Below are positions 20,101-32,139 of a stretch of 64,000 nt of DNA, piece by piece. The stretch comes from Kingdonia uniflora (lineage: Eukaryota; Streptophyta; Magnoliopsida; Ranunculales; Circaeasteraceae), in the NCBI GenBank assembly GCA_014058105.1, contig JACGCM010001655.1, positions 1,178,001 through 1,242,000 of the forward strand. The letters run 5' to 3'. The first letter of the stretch is position 1; each line of letters opens with the position of its first letter. The notes below the pieces were generated by a model. That model was not told the origin of the DNA and made no database searches. It saw only the letters and a program-made list of their open reading frames with translations. The translations under genes and the position numbers were made by a program.

Positions 20101-23100
20101 TAACGGGCCATGTTCGGTCTTCAATTGCGCCACCCTTTCATTCAGCTCATCATACTTACGTTGCACAGTCTAAAATTCTATATCTTTCATTCAACTACAA
20201 ATTTAGAGGCAGATTGATCATCTCGAGCTCTTTTCAGTACGCTATCTTTCTCAACCCTTTTCTACTTCAATCGCTCCAGCTCGTTCATGTTATTCACTAG
20301 ATCAGTTCGAGTTTGCTTTTTACTGTTTGTTTTCCTGATCAATTCATCCTTCAAACTCGCCATAAAAAAATTTAACCCTTCCTCCAATCTTTCTAGCGCC
20401 TATATACGGTAATGGGCTATGTCTGCATTACTACTCTTTGCCATTAACGTTTTATTCTGGCTTTTGAGCTTCGCTGTATGTTCTTTTAACTCTGCAAGCT
20501 CTTTTTGCTAGTAATTAATTTTGGCATCCTTCTCCTCGATCTTTTGAGCGAGGTCGACAACAGTTTGGGTTGACTCAACAAGCTTGAAGTGCACCTTTAC
20601 ATGTTGATCTTCTCTATCTTCATTCGCCTTTCTCAACCTAACAAACTCCTCTAGAAATTCTTGGTTACATTGGCATGCATCATCCTCGCGCAAGCGTGCT
20701 AACTCCAATTTAACCTGCACATTGCAGATAAAATATATCAAGCTCGATTCAGAACACTCATTCAGCACATACATCTCATTTCAAATAAGATATGTATTTT
20801 TTGGCATCTACTGTGTAAAACTACTTCTAAATTTATGGTCAAAGTACAATCTCAGATGGATGTTCCATAACATAAACCTCCAAGTCAAAGGTACACATTC
20901 TCTATATTTTAATTTGTCAATACTTTGGTATTTCCTATGCCCCATTTCAGTGTCGTTGCCCTTAAACCAATAATAGGCTTTTGGTCTGTTTCTACACCCT
21001 ATTTATTACTTTGTAGGTCAATACTAATGAAGCATACAAGTTAAATATTTCTTGCTATGTTCTAACCTGCAACTCCACTTATGAAGACAATATGGACGCT
21101 GAGGCATCTCTCTCCTTAGCGAGCTCAGTCTCTAAATCTTTTGTTCTGAGGCACATGCCCTTAAGTTCCTGCAACAAGGTTTACAAAAGTGGACATAGCC
21201 TACAAAATACTATCCAACAAGCAATATCTACTCAATTTACAAATATTCCAAAATATTCATACAATCACAGAATTATCATTCTGCTCTACCTTCTCATTTT
21301 CCCCTTCTGGACGCTAGTTATCATCCCCTTGGTTGTCTCTCAACGTTTAAGGAGAGACACTGTCCAGACCATCAACTACTCTTTCAGAAACATCTTCAAC
21401 CTCTTCATCTTCCTCCTCTTCAACGTAGGTGTATACCCTAATGGCATCCACCTCATCTTCAGAATACCCCTTTAATATAAGGTGGCACCCGAGTCTGTCA
21501 TGCTCAGCTACTACCTCTTCCAAGTTCACTCTCGCTTCCGCATGTAGATTGTTGATTTCCACCACTTGTGAAGCTTTCAGGGCCTCCAGAAGATTACAAT
21601 CTTTGATCAAGTAACCTTTCCTTCGAGCTACCTTTTCCTCAAGCTCAACTTTTGTTTTATTCAACTCAGCTTTCTTCTCGACCCCGAGGCATATCCCTTT
21701 CATTCGGCATGCAACCTACAACAAAAACAAAATCGACCTTATTATAAGCTCGAATCACAATAAAAAATTCATCACATATTCAATGCATATAAATCTACCA
21801 TTTTTTCATCTCCTCTTCTCTGTGAAGAGAGGCCAACCTAGCCCTTTCCTCCACCTCTTTCAGCTCGTCTTCAACAACAGGTCGATCTTCTGTAACCTTT
21901 ACCCCCAGCATTTTAGAAGATTCAGCCCTTCTCTTTTTTTCCTTTCCTACAACCTCACCACTTATTGTGGTTCCAGAGGTTGAAGGACGCTTCAGCATTT
22001 GCTTCTTGCGAAATGTTCGAGCTAGCTTGCTCGATGTACTAGACTCTGGTAACCTCGTGTAGTCCATTCGAGGGGCCTTGGGCAAGTTCACTTGCCTTTC
22101 TCAATCAGTTCCCTTCATCTTGTTGCCATCAGCGCCCGTCATTAGCCTCGTCGACTGAGAGTGTTACACCTTTTCGGCTTGGTTGTTAACACGTTTTTTC
22201 CTGCTAATACCATGTTCTTCCAACATAGCCTCGCGTTTTGTCCCTTCCTAAGCAGCTGTATCCAACAATGACTCTTTCCTTTTCATCTAAAATTTAGGAG
22301 CTTTCATTTACAACATATTATCATCAGTAAAACATAATACAATTTCAACATGTCAATCTCATACATTATACATTGTTATACTTACTTTGTTTTGCAGTTC
22401 TAAACAGAAGTTCCATGGGTTCGTCATCTTCTCTTTGAAGGCAATCACCCTTTACCCATATCACATTATTATTCCAAGGCTGGCCTACTGAGTTCAAATT
22501 GAAAGGCGGCCGAGTCGAGCTCGTAAAAAAAATATACCCCTTCGCTTGCAAAAAAAAATTTTATCCCATAAAATTATAAAACATCCTCAGGAGATATCCT
22601 CCTCATTCACCCATCCCCTTCCCACCATTTGTTCAAAAATTCACAAACACTTATCATCTCCCACATGTTCCCGTTCAACTGAACAGGAGATGCCCTAATG
22701 ATGATCATAATCCGTTTTGCCAGATTTCTAAGGAGAAGACTCAAACCGCACTCCAACTAAGATATGTAACACAAAAAACCCTTTAAAAATTCACTTTGAA
22801 CATTCCCATCGAAGTACTCTAAGGAGATCAATTCGTCTATACCCCTATGTCGTTTCTCCTTCTCTAAATCTGCCAGTTGGTAAAAATATTCATCTTCCGC
22901 TGCTACAATGCAACCCCTAAATTGCCAACTAGCATATTCTACACAACTACCCCATCTATCCCCTACATAAGCCTTGGCTTAGAAAATCTCTTTGAACTCA
23001 TCAGAGCAAGGGGGATAGGTTACCAATCTTCTAAGGAAATATGGAAATTGATCAACCCCTACTTCCTCACTTTCAGACATTATAGTTTTGGACTCCACCG

Positions 23101-23665
23101 ATCGACCAGACGTCAAAGCCTCATTAACAGGTGAACTCTCCATATCAACTGCAGATCTACAGACAAGGGTTTGATCTTACACAAATACTCCTTACGATCG
23201 ACCTACATACAGGTCCAGGTATCTATCATTATCTTTTACATATACGTCAACCACATATGCATATATCTTTCAAATATCATAAAACAAACAGGTTTTCATA
23301 GATTACTATAAATAGTAAATTCATTGATTTTCCTAAAAACAAAATATGATCTTCAAAAACATATACATATATCACCAATCATCTACTAACCTTCTATGTC
23401 AGAATGTGAATCTGAGGCAGTGCCAAATCCTTCCCTCACAACACTGCTGTATAACCACCTTCGTGACTCTCTCTAACTGCTGGCGGTTATTAAGCCTCAC
23501 ACGAGCTGTCCTCAGTTTTAGAACTGAGGTATCCCTTCCACTATCAATGTTAGGCGTCTTGTACCTTTTCGATGAAAATGCTTTTCCATCATTGCCCTTT
23601 GCCTTATATTTTAATCTATTTTTATCTCACATTTCTAAATCTTCCTCTGACCTAACCACACTCAT
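20101..23665 (-). pseudogene. Antisense extra gene (aORF) of copy B
   Basis: Minus-strand gene homologous to 269-4000 of copy A. Pieces from the 5' side: 23665 to about 23475 (MSVVRSEEDLEM), 23143-22386 (MESSPVNEALTSGRSVES, then FPYFLRRLVTYPPCSDEF and LAKRIMIIIRASPVQLNGNM), 22286 to about 21800 (lysine-rich, LARTFRKKQMLKRPSTSG), about 21720-21290 (coiled coil, LEEVVAEHDRLGCHLI, acidic EEEEDEEVEDVS), a short piece near 21160-21070, and from 20714 leftward (LRKANEDREDQHVKVHFKLVESTQTVVDLAQ). GT donors and AG acceptors match those in copy A. Its C-terminal part is cut off by the deletion at 20100. Several stops. Confidence 0.7.
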
Positions 23666-25799
23666 GATGACTCATGCTTGCACGCAATCAGGTTTTCATA
23701 GCTTTTATACAAGGGACAAAATTTGAAGCTCCCTATATTTTCTATTATTACTTCTTCTACTTATAGTAATAGTGACGTCATTTCCAAAGCTCTCATAAAA
23801 TTTCAAATATATTCAAATTTGATTTTCACAACAGTCAAAAACAATATTCGCAATAATAGAGGATCGATTCAACTTTTTATTCTTATTCCATTTTCTTCAA
23901 ATTATTTAAACTCATATAATTACATACATTCATGCCACTCCTATTTACATTAATTTTTTATTGCCCACACATATAATTATACCTAAAATAACCTTGATCC
24001 CGTGGGGAACCACTTTTAATCTATTATCTACCCGCAATTATCATATCTTCTAATTTGATCTCTTTTACCACAATTGATCACACTGCATATTTTCAAGCTG
24101 TAGGATCCACCTCCATTTCGTGGAACGTCTCTTCATAAAAATGGTGTTTATGCTCGCATTTTATCCCAATCCCATCTAAACCTTTAACTTGAAACTCCCT
24201 TACTGACGGTACAACATCATAATCCAACAGTCCAAAAATCTGCTCCCACACTTTTGCTATCTTTATCGCCTTATTTATACATTTTTACTACCAATTCCCG
24301 TAAGTCGTGATATTATCCTATCATCTCGCAACGGAAAACCTAGTATCTTGAGAATAGTTATTTGTACATATCTCTTCCTATCGACCTCAGTCATCTCATC
24401 ATATTCCAAATCGGTCTAATTATTTCCAAATCAAGTATTCTGGAATGACCTCTTTGAGCTCGAACTTCCACTTCAAAAATTTCTACAACTTTCTCTCTTC
24501 CCTAAATTTTGAGTCCCCAAGTCGAACAAAAATTCTTACGCATTTCATTTCACAAACATAATTTTAACAGCTTGATCATTACAAAAAGTATACTTTCTAA
24601 ATCTCACACATTTTACTTCATCTTATATTACAAAATCTTTGAATTTATTCATAGCTCGATTTCAAGAGTTATTCTATTCTATAATAGCACAGAGTTTGGA
24701 TAACAAATTTTATTCATCTCGAATCAAATTACAAGTATTTTACAGATAACAAGTCTTTCATGTACTCCAACGTCAGGTACTTTATAGATAATAAGTTTTT
24801 CAAGTGCTTTTATAACTAAGAAGTCTTTCAGGCACTCTGAGACGTTAAATCCTTCAGTTCGTTCTACTTCAGTAATTTTTCACCCTGATGTAAAGCAGAC
24901 ATTAATAACAACGAATATCCTCCCTCCCATGAGTTTTATCAAAGTTTAGTCAAAGTTTAAATGGAAACTATGGAAGAGAAGAAATCAGTACTTGAAACAA
25001 CTTTTCAAACTGAAAGTCTTCTCAGTGCAAATAAACGATAGACATTAGAAGCAGATTTTCATTCTACATCTTCCTTCTCCACTTCCATCGCCACCTTTTC
25101 AAAACTACCACCCCCGTAGATTTGGTAAAAATAAAGAGGGCCTGACCTTACAATCCATTCCAACGCAAGAAATCAGTGCAACTGCACGCAGTTATGCCTA
25201 TCGCGGCATCTATCTCCCCAAACTTGTTCTCTGAAAGGATGTGAAGTTAAACCCAACGTTGTTCGCTTATTGCGACAATGCAATGTAATCCCCACATATA
25301 GTAAAAATCTTCCTCAGTTTCAGCCACTTCATCTTTTGTCATTCCTTAATACGTCGGTGGAACATGAACGGGAATAAACATCACCAAGGACTGATCACCT
25401 AAATATTTAAACTTCAACCTCCGTAGTTCAGTAACAATTCTCTCTTCAAGAACCATTCTCCAGGTCTTCACCATCTTCAGAGCTTTCAAAGAATTTGACA
25501 ACAACAATCGTACTTTGCCATAAACCTCAAAATAGGTACTATTTATATAACCCTACATAGATTATGCAAGAACATTTCCTCAAATGTCATCATTCAATAT
25601 AGACGAAACTCTTCAAACTCTAACTATCGCATACATCAATTTTCCCATCAACATTCAATGCACGTACATCCTCCCAAAATACTCGCATTTTCTATGCAGT
25701 CAAACATCATCATTACTTCCATCATTATTTAAACTTCCAACCCGAATACCGATATACCCAAGAAAAAATTCACAACCAAAACCACTCGTGACTTCAGTT
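23666..25799. other. 3' non-coding part of copy B
   Basis: Between the antisense gene's first exon and the polypurine tract. AT-rich, no protein homology recognised. The left edge of the window (copy A, 1-268) aligns with about 23670-23935 of this stretch, so it probably holds the antisense gene's promoter. Confidence 0.5.
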
Positions 25800-25812
25800 G
25801 TGAGGGGGCGAT
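25800..25812 (+). promoter_or_regulatory. Polypurine tract of copy B
   Basis: GTGAGGGGGCGAT directly before the 3' LTR; the G-run is the plus-strand primer for reverse transcription. Confidence 0.7.
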
Positions 25813-26432
25813 TGTAGGGGCCTACCCCTCGATCTTACCCAAATCGAGTTATCTTCTGTTCAAACTACCTTCATATCAGACTCACGCATTCTCTACATAA
25901 CTTTAACAGTTATCATTGCCACCTACTCTACGAATTGATGAAAAATATAGGTCGAGCTCAAACAGAAAAACCCGAACAAGTCAAAGCCGCCTGTCTCTCA
26001 CAAACTCAGCAATTACTTAGTCTACCGCCACTTACCCTATTGTTCGGAGAACGTGCTTTAACACGATGAAGAACTACGGAGAAGGCTTATATAAAAAAAA
26101 TGTTCCAGAAGATACAAGGACCATAAAAATACTTTAGAAATCACCAAGAAAACTATATTTTCTAGATTCTCAAAAACTTCAAACTTCTTATTCACAAGAT
26201 GGAGCATTTCTAAGTCGAGGGATCACTTGTAATAAGATATCAGCCTCAAGGAAAAAAAATCACTATTACAAAAGCCCTCAACACTAGGTCATGGATTTTT
26301 TTACCTATTCAAAGGTTTTCCACGCTAAATCACTTGTTTCATTTCTTACTTTCTATCAGATTTTTATCATAGGTACATTGGTATAAAAGCTAATTCCATG
26401 CTACTTTGATCTTGCTGAATTAGGCCATTACA
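25813..26432 (+). repeat. 3' LTR of copy B
   Basis: 620 bp, TGTAGGGGCC to GGCCATTACA, followed by target duplication ACCAA. Confidence 0.93.
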
Positions 26433-26839
26433 ACCAATACATAGTGGTTCTTCAAACAAGAATCTGAAGTAACATGATTTAGAGTAAGGAAATAATTGAA
26501 ACTTATATTACTAAAACAAGTAAACACCCTTGGAACTCCTTCACTCAGACCATCGATGCTAGGGATGAAATCTATCCTGGGACCAATCTAATTAAAAGGT
26601 CTCACAAGGGTGAATTCAAGCCCGTTCTCAGCATCCTCAGCTATAATTAATAAGAAAAAGAAATAGATAAATTATATGATAACAGTGCTAGTTTTAGTTC
26701 AATCCACAATGAGCATCTCACGTACCATAGATAAGCCTCTCAATCAGCTGCTTCGTACATGCATAAGACCACCTTTGCTTCTCAATAGGCCAAAAATGCA
26801 AAGAGATATATCTTCTTTAAGAAGAAAGAAATCAGGATC
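26433..26839 (-). pseudogene. AXS: UDP-D-apiose/UDP-D-xylose synthase gene fragment, split by copy B
   Basis: The enzyme makes UDP-apiose and UDP-xylose from UDP-glucuronate in the cytosol. Minus-strand exon at 26839-26726 reads DPDFFLL.EDISLCIFG then, after a 1-bp loss, PIEKQRWSYACTKQLIERLIY. An 85-bp intron (26725-26641, GT...AG) splits an Ala codon. The next exon (26640-26507) reads AEDAENGLEFTLVRPFN, stop for Trp, IGPRIDFIPSIDGLSEGVPRVFTCFSN. A third exon starts at 26463 after a 43-bp gap and is cut at 26433 by copy B. Introns are kept, so this came from a genomic copy, not from mRNA. Frameshift, stops and a mutated donor (ATAAGT) show it is dead. Confidence 0.9.
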
Positions 26840-27809
26840 CTAGTTCATTAGGAGATACTCCATGAGGGTCACTAGAGACTAATAATATGTCAAAAACTAA
26901 AAATATCAAGAACAAAACAAGTTCTATCAAATGGTCAGTCCCTCTAATTTTACGGATCCATATTTTCTTGTAAGATATATTGTGCATTAAGCAAATTTGA
27001 AAATAATATAATATACAGATTAATGCCAGTTATACTGAAGATCGCCTTAAATCTTATGAAGACTTTTTATGTACATACTACATACCCAGTTTAGTAGATA
27101 TTCAAGTCTTGTCAATTAAGTCTGAGAATAAGAGACAAAGGCAAATCTCTTAAAAAAATGACTCCATGACTAGTAATAATAATGGTTTAACCATTATCAT
27201 AAAACAACCTTCTGACCATCTCCATATCCCCAAATCTCTATATCCCCAAATCTCAAGTACATCACAAGTAAATAATTATCCACAAAGAAATCCAAATAAA
27301 GCCCCATAACCAACACCTCATAATGAACCCTCAACCAAATAAAACCTCATAATCACCACCTCACCATGAACTATCCTCCCTATATAAAAAAAGTTTTTTA
27401 TAGTTATTTCGTCAAATATTCTATATGCTCTGCTCATACTCCCACAAATCGCATAAAATGTAGTGAATTAGTATTTGATATAGGTGTTCTTAATGAGAAA
27501 ACCACTACAAATATTTCAACCATAAATTTATTTGTGTGTGGTTACAACCAATTTAATACTTAGCAGTAAAAATAGTATTCAATCACATCAAAAACTTAAT
27601 AAAAATTCCATAAAGGAATTAGAGTTGGAAATTGGAAAACTTACGGGCAATTCTAAGAAGAACAAATCAACAAATTCAAGAGCAGCAAAGGAGATCAACG
27701 GAACTTTGCAATCAAAGCGATCTAATAGAAATTAGCAATCGAAGAACACCAACTGATCAAAGAGTACCAACAGATAGCAGCAGTAATTAATTAATTATTT
27801 TTAGATAAA
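26840..27809. other. Non-coding stretch between the AXS fragment and block D1
   Basis: AT-rich. It could contain upstream AXS intron sequence, but no further AXS exon was recognised. The short plus frames at 27366-27735 are low-complexity and match nothing known. Confidence 0.5.
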
Positions 27810-28625
27810 AGAACGTGCAAATTTTACAGCAAAGAAAGATTCAGAAAAGTAGGGTTTTCCAATTTAACTTCCATACACAGTTAAATAACCTTCAAAGAAA
27901 GACTTAATTTACCTATATTTTTACCAAAACCTACTCAAAAACCTTACTCACTTAGGGATTCAACAAAATCAAATCGATCAGAAATAGTAAATCAAAGAGT
28001 TCATGAAAGAGGATGATCAATTTTTCTTACAAATCACATACTCTGGAGAAAATATAGAGAGGCAGATGAGCAATGAAGATGAAATCATTGAAACAAAAAT
28101 TCGAAAGAGAGAGAAAGTGAGGTAGTTCTAATGACCAATTGAAATCAACAACTCTGAGAATTTAAACTAATAAAATGAAATTAACAACTTAGAGTACAAC
28201 ACAACGATTAAAACCAGATTCTAAATACCTAAATTTATTGGAAATGAACAATGACCAATTTGATATTAAAGTTTTGTTTACCAAATCAAGGAGAAAAGAG
28301 GTGAAGGTGGTAAAGTTTTCATTTCTGCAAGATTAGTAACAAATCGAGGAGAAAAGAGGCGAAGGAGGTAAAGTTTTTGTTTACGAAATACCGAGAAAAG
28401 AGAAAGGAGAGAACAAAGGGTTTCTATCTTTTAATTTCACTATGCGGGAGCAAAGAAATTTACGGCAATATTTCTTGTGACGAATTTGTGTATTTAGCCA
28501 TGATTTTTTTAACTAATACCCTTAACTTCAATATCTTTTTTGGCAGATAAATCTTTGGCTGCTAAAATAGTCTAGTCCATGATAAAACTTGAAGTACACC
28601 GTCACTGATAAAATAGTGGCAACAA

Positions 28626-28672
28626 CTAAAAGCTATCAGTGGCCATTGCCCAATTTTCTTGTAGTACCAGTT
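28626..28672. repeat. CACTA-type right terminus in D1
   Basis: GCTATCAGTGGCCATTGCCC then TTTTCTTGTAGTA; inverted this is TACTACAAGAAAA, one base off the CACTACAAGAAAA terminus common in plant En/Spm elements. The matching end in D2 is at 46355 and both are followed by CCA. No left end found. Confidence 0.55.
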
Positions 28673-29159
28673 AACTAGACTACCTATAGATAGAAGATGG
28701 TAATAAAAGGCACGAGATTATTGAGCGCCTCCATCGCCTAAACTCTCCCACACTCAACCACGAAAACCCCACAAACAATCACACACATTATCAACCCAAT
28801 ACGTTTAACAACACCCACCAACACTTTAAACTTTAGATTCCACTCTTTCCCCATTGCACACCAGAAAGTATTAATTCTAAGAATTATATATAATGTGGTT
28901 ACCAAAGATCAACAAAAGCTAGCAATTCAACAAATTATAAACAATCAATTCAGCAAATCATAAACTATCAATTCAGTAAATCACCAAGAATAGTAACAAT
29001 AAAGGAATTAGGGTTTTAGTTTTAGGGTTGCGATCATGAATTGGGGATTAGCGTAGTCGCAAAGAGTTGAAGGAGGAAGGATTGCGGGGAAGGGGAGTTA
29101 ACCTGTGTTCATGAAATTGGGCATTTTTGTTTTTACAATATTTTTTTCCACCACTAAAT

Positions 29160-29420
29160 TAAACTATAAGGGACTGCCACGTCCAACAGTCCCAAAACTT
29201 ATACAATTAGGGATGACCAAATCCAAGAGTCCTTAAACTTATACAATTAGGGACGCCTAAATCCAATAGTCACTAAACTTATATTACAAGGGAAGGAGTA
29301 ATCTTTTCCGCCTCATAAATTAAAATATTAGAGACTGATTCAAAGCAGTCCCAAATATTTTATTATTAGAGACAACTTTTATTCCATGTCTAATATTTGG
29401 TCCCTAATAATCATTTATTT
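29160..29420. repeat. Subterminal-type repeats (AGGGACTG/CAGTCCC) in D1
   Basis: Several copies of ACTTATACAATTAGGGA and CCAACAGTCCC in both orientations, ending with TCTAATATTTGGTCCCTAATAA. Similar to subterminal arrays of CACTA elements. D2 has the same at about 46815-47030. Confidence 0.5.
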
Positions 29421-29424
29421 TGTA

Positions 29425-29650
29425 ATAATTAGAGCAGTGTGTATTTGCACAGTCCACACAACTTGATATGTTCCTAGTGCGGGGTAGAGCGAATAGGATC
29501 CCCTTCTATTTGTCAAGTTTAGAAAAGTACCAACCTACCAGAAGTGTTTACCGGTGTAGCTGTGGCCGCCCCTTCACTTTGGGGGCACAAAAAAGAAATT
29601 GTTGATGTAGCTTTGAGCTTTATGTATTTTCCATTCACTGCACCTTCTGC
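29425..29650. repeat. Segment shared with 61878-62150
   Basis: Both copies contain GTATATTTGCACAG-like sequence, GTTCCTA, GTCAAGTTTAGA, and CCGCCCCTTCACTT followed by GGGGGCACAA. Minus-strand reading gives a similar peptide (SEGAATATPVNTSGRLVLF versus SEGAVTASPGNTSYRLVFL). As the second copy lies inside the Athila-like element, the D1 piece may be a fragment of that family. Function unknown. Confidence 0.65.
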
Positions 29651-30230
29651 CCTTTCCATGTATTTGCTTTGTTTGAATTGCCAAAAATTGATATGGTGTA
29701 TGGTTACAGGAGGATTGTTACCAAAGATCATTGAGCTCTAACCATGAAAAGAAGATTTGGTGAAATACAAACCAATCTTGTGAAACCAAAGTTGGTAATG
29801 GTTTTACTTCACATGCATAAAAAAAATAATGCTTTTGCCTCCAAAATATGTGTTATTTATTAATTTAATATCGTGAATATGAGATACTCAACAGTAAGGC
29901 AGTAACCACGCCGACGGTCAAGTGTTTGATACACGCCAATCATTCTCCACAACTCAAACACATATAAGTGATCACATAAATTAGGTAGATTCACCATCTA
30001 TTGTAGCATTTGTGGAACCAATATTTAACCATGTCGTAACGTCAACATCTATTATAGCATTTGTGGAACCAATATTTAATTAGGCAGATTCACCATTGAA
30101 TAGGTAGTTTTAAAAGTTATTTGGAGGCTAAAAACCTTGTGGTTGACTGATCGGATTAGGTTAATAGTAAGTGTTAAATGCCTAAAGTTGTGGCTGAGAG
30201 AGTGTAAATAAATTTTGATACTATCCTCCA

Positions 30231-31026
30231 AAGGTATCCCCTTACAGCATGTTAAACAGAAGTGGGGTATTTATTAGAATTGAGATTGGAAATGCAATTG
30301 GTTGTGGTAGAGGTATGGAGTGAATTGTAAAAATGGGTGCTGAAATAATGGTGTTGAAAGTGGGTTCTGGGAGGATGGGTTTGACGGTGTTGAGTTATTA
30401 CTGCTGGTGCGAGAGTTTTCCATTTGGGACTATGTAACCTGGTTCTCTTCTCTTCCCTTCTGTTAACTTCTCTTCTTCTAACTTCTCTTTTACTAAAATG
30501 GGCTAGAAGAGAGAAGAAGTAGTCAGGTTCATCTCAGCCCAACCTAATGAATAAGGGGACTTCAAAACATTGCACGGTAATTTAAAGTACGCCAAATTAT
30601 TATTTGTAGTGTGAGTTCCCCATACTCAGCTAAGTTCTGACAATGCCAGCTAAGCCAACTCACACTCATTTTTTAACTACTGGAAGGTATTTGAGTTTCA
30701 TCTAACAAAACAAACCAAACCCAAACTCATTTTCCAACTGCTAGAGATGATCTTACTTCTTTGTTAAAATTTTAGTAGATGAATATGTTATCAGACATTA
30801 TAAAGTATAATATATCAACCAGTACAGTTACATCAAATGATATATCAAGTATTATTATATAAATTTATGCAATATATCAGCTCGTAATTCATATCCGACA
30901 TCTGGGTTTTTAGATGAATAGGCCTACTATTTAATAGTTTAAATCATGATTAAAGCATAGGTGAATGTAAAACTAATGTGTCCATGCTTGCACTAGAAAA
31001 TTTCAAGGAATAAGAATCTAACTCAC
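30231..31026. other. Non-coding linker of D1
   Basis: No coding match. 30420-30535 holds a CT-rich run (TCTTCTCTTC) and its inverse (GAGAGAAGAAG), possibly a small hairpin repeat; D2 keeps it at 47226-47305. Confidence 0.45.
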
Positions 31027-31407
31027 TTGATAAAAACTTTCACCCCGGCTGCGTGAGCTTAATGCACAAGATCCTATTGGAATACACCCCAGAATACCTA
31101 TAATAGTACAACCTTTTTATCCAGTATAACATTCAGATTTTCCTCATATGGAAATGCATGAACAACGCCAATAGCAAATGGTTTATCGGTAAATGTTCTC
31201 GTCTTCCTTATTAGCTATCTCAAATACTCCGGCGACTCCTGTCAAATTAAAATTAAAAGAGGTTAATAATGTCAACGCAAACAGTGTAAATTAATGATAA
31301 TAAATAAGAACTACACTAAGTTTTCTTTACATTAAACTTCTAACTCATTTGAATGGAGATACCTGAAACTAATCCTACAAAGGCAAGTTGACAAATTATA
31401 ATAAAAT
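31027..31407 (-). pseudogene. Nitronate monooxygenase-like gene remnant (D1)
   Basis: Nitronate monooxygenase (2-nitropropane dioxygenase family) is an FMN TIM-barrel enzyme. The minus exon 31238-31027 reads ESPEYLR, stop, LIRKTRTFTDKPFAIGVV, HAFPYEENLNVILDKKVVLL, stop for Gln, VFWG, and AGVKV. Acceptor TTTGACAG precedes it and donor GTGAGT follows. A second exon piece at 31407-31363 (FVGLVS, cf. AGGLGF) ends at a GT donor and is cut at 31408 by the T-element LTR. D2 carries the same remnant. Stops show it is not functional. Confidence 0.85.
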
Positions 31408-32067
31408 TGTAGTAGTCTCCTCGATTTGGTCGAACTTAAACTTACCCAGGTCGACCCAGACCTAGAACCCTACCAATAAAGGACAAAATAGTACAACACG
31501 ATGATCAACCATGAGTATGATTGACCTTGAATGTCCCCATTAGAAGACAAATGTACGACACAATAATCGACCACGAGTATGATCGACCTTGAAGGTTATT
31601 ACTAGAAGACAAACGAGTATGACACAATGGTCAACTTTGATGGTCATCACTAGAAGACAAAAGAAAAAACTGCAGAGTCAACCTGGACCATGACCTGATC
31701 AAGTAAAATCAAATATGAGTATCATGCCAGCGGAAGACAACTTTAAAGTAAAATCAAATAATGGAAAACAATAAGAGAGTTGATATTAATATAATTTTAC
31801 CTTCTATGGCATCACGTCCCTATAACCTATAAATAGAGGAAGCGAGGCACTAGAGAAGGGTAGACAATCCCCCCATAAGTTTAGAGCATTTATCTCAACC
31901 TTGCCTTAGATCTCTCTCTCTCTATCCCTCTCTGCAATATTCGACTATATTGTAATCCCTCAAATATAAATCATACTACATTAAAATCCTCTACAGAGGT
32001 CATGGAACACCCTAAATATCTCGTTTATGTTATTATCTTGTTTAACCCCTAAATACACGCCCTTACA
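31408..32067 (+). repeat. LTR of Tat-like element T (D1)
   Basis: 660 bp from TGTAGTAGTC to CGCCCTTACA. A TATAAATAG box stands at 31828-31836. It contains a local tandem repeat at 31482-31665, each unit starting GACAAA. The LTR inserted in the monooxygenase exon; the 3' part of the element is missing. Confidence 0.85.
31828..31836 (+). promoter_or_regulatory. TATA box in the T-element LTR
   Basis: TATAAATAG followed by AGGAAGCGAGGCACTAGAG, a classic LTR promoter arrangement. D2 has TATAAAA at 48603-48609. Confidence 0.65.
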
Positions 32068-32090
32068 TTTGGCATCGTCTATACTCAACA
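32068..32090 (+). promoter_or_regulatory. Primer-binding site of element T
   Basis: TTTGGCATCGTCTATACTC immediately after the LTR; same layout as TTTGGCGCCGTC in copy A. Identical in D2 at 48854. Confidence 0.65.
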
Positions 32091-32139
32091 ACCCCTCACA
32101 TTTACAAATACTAACATCCAATCGTAATTTTCAAACAAC

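Larger units (their letters stand above)
15332..26432 (+). mobile_element. Tat-lineage retrotransposon, copy B, complete ends, internal deletion
   Basis: Two LTRs (15332-15942 and 25813-26432) start TGTARGGGCC and end ...ACA, flanked by the perfect 5-bp direct repeat ACCAA (15327-15331 and 26433-26437). In order: primer site, gag, protease, RT, RNase H, partial archaeal-type RNase H, then a sudden switch at about 20101 to the antisense gene, then 3' region, polypurine tract, LTR. Compared with copy A, about 3.1 kb (A 3995 to 7085) is missing: the rest of the second RNase H, all integrase, the tandem repeats and the 3' end of the antisense gene. The two LTRs differ at many positions, so the insertion is not recent. 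Confidence 0.95.
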
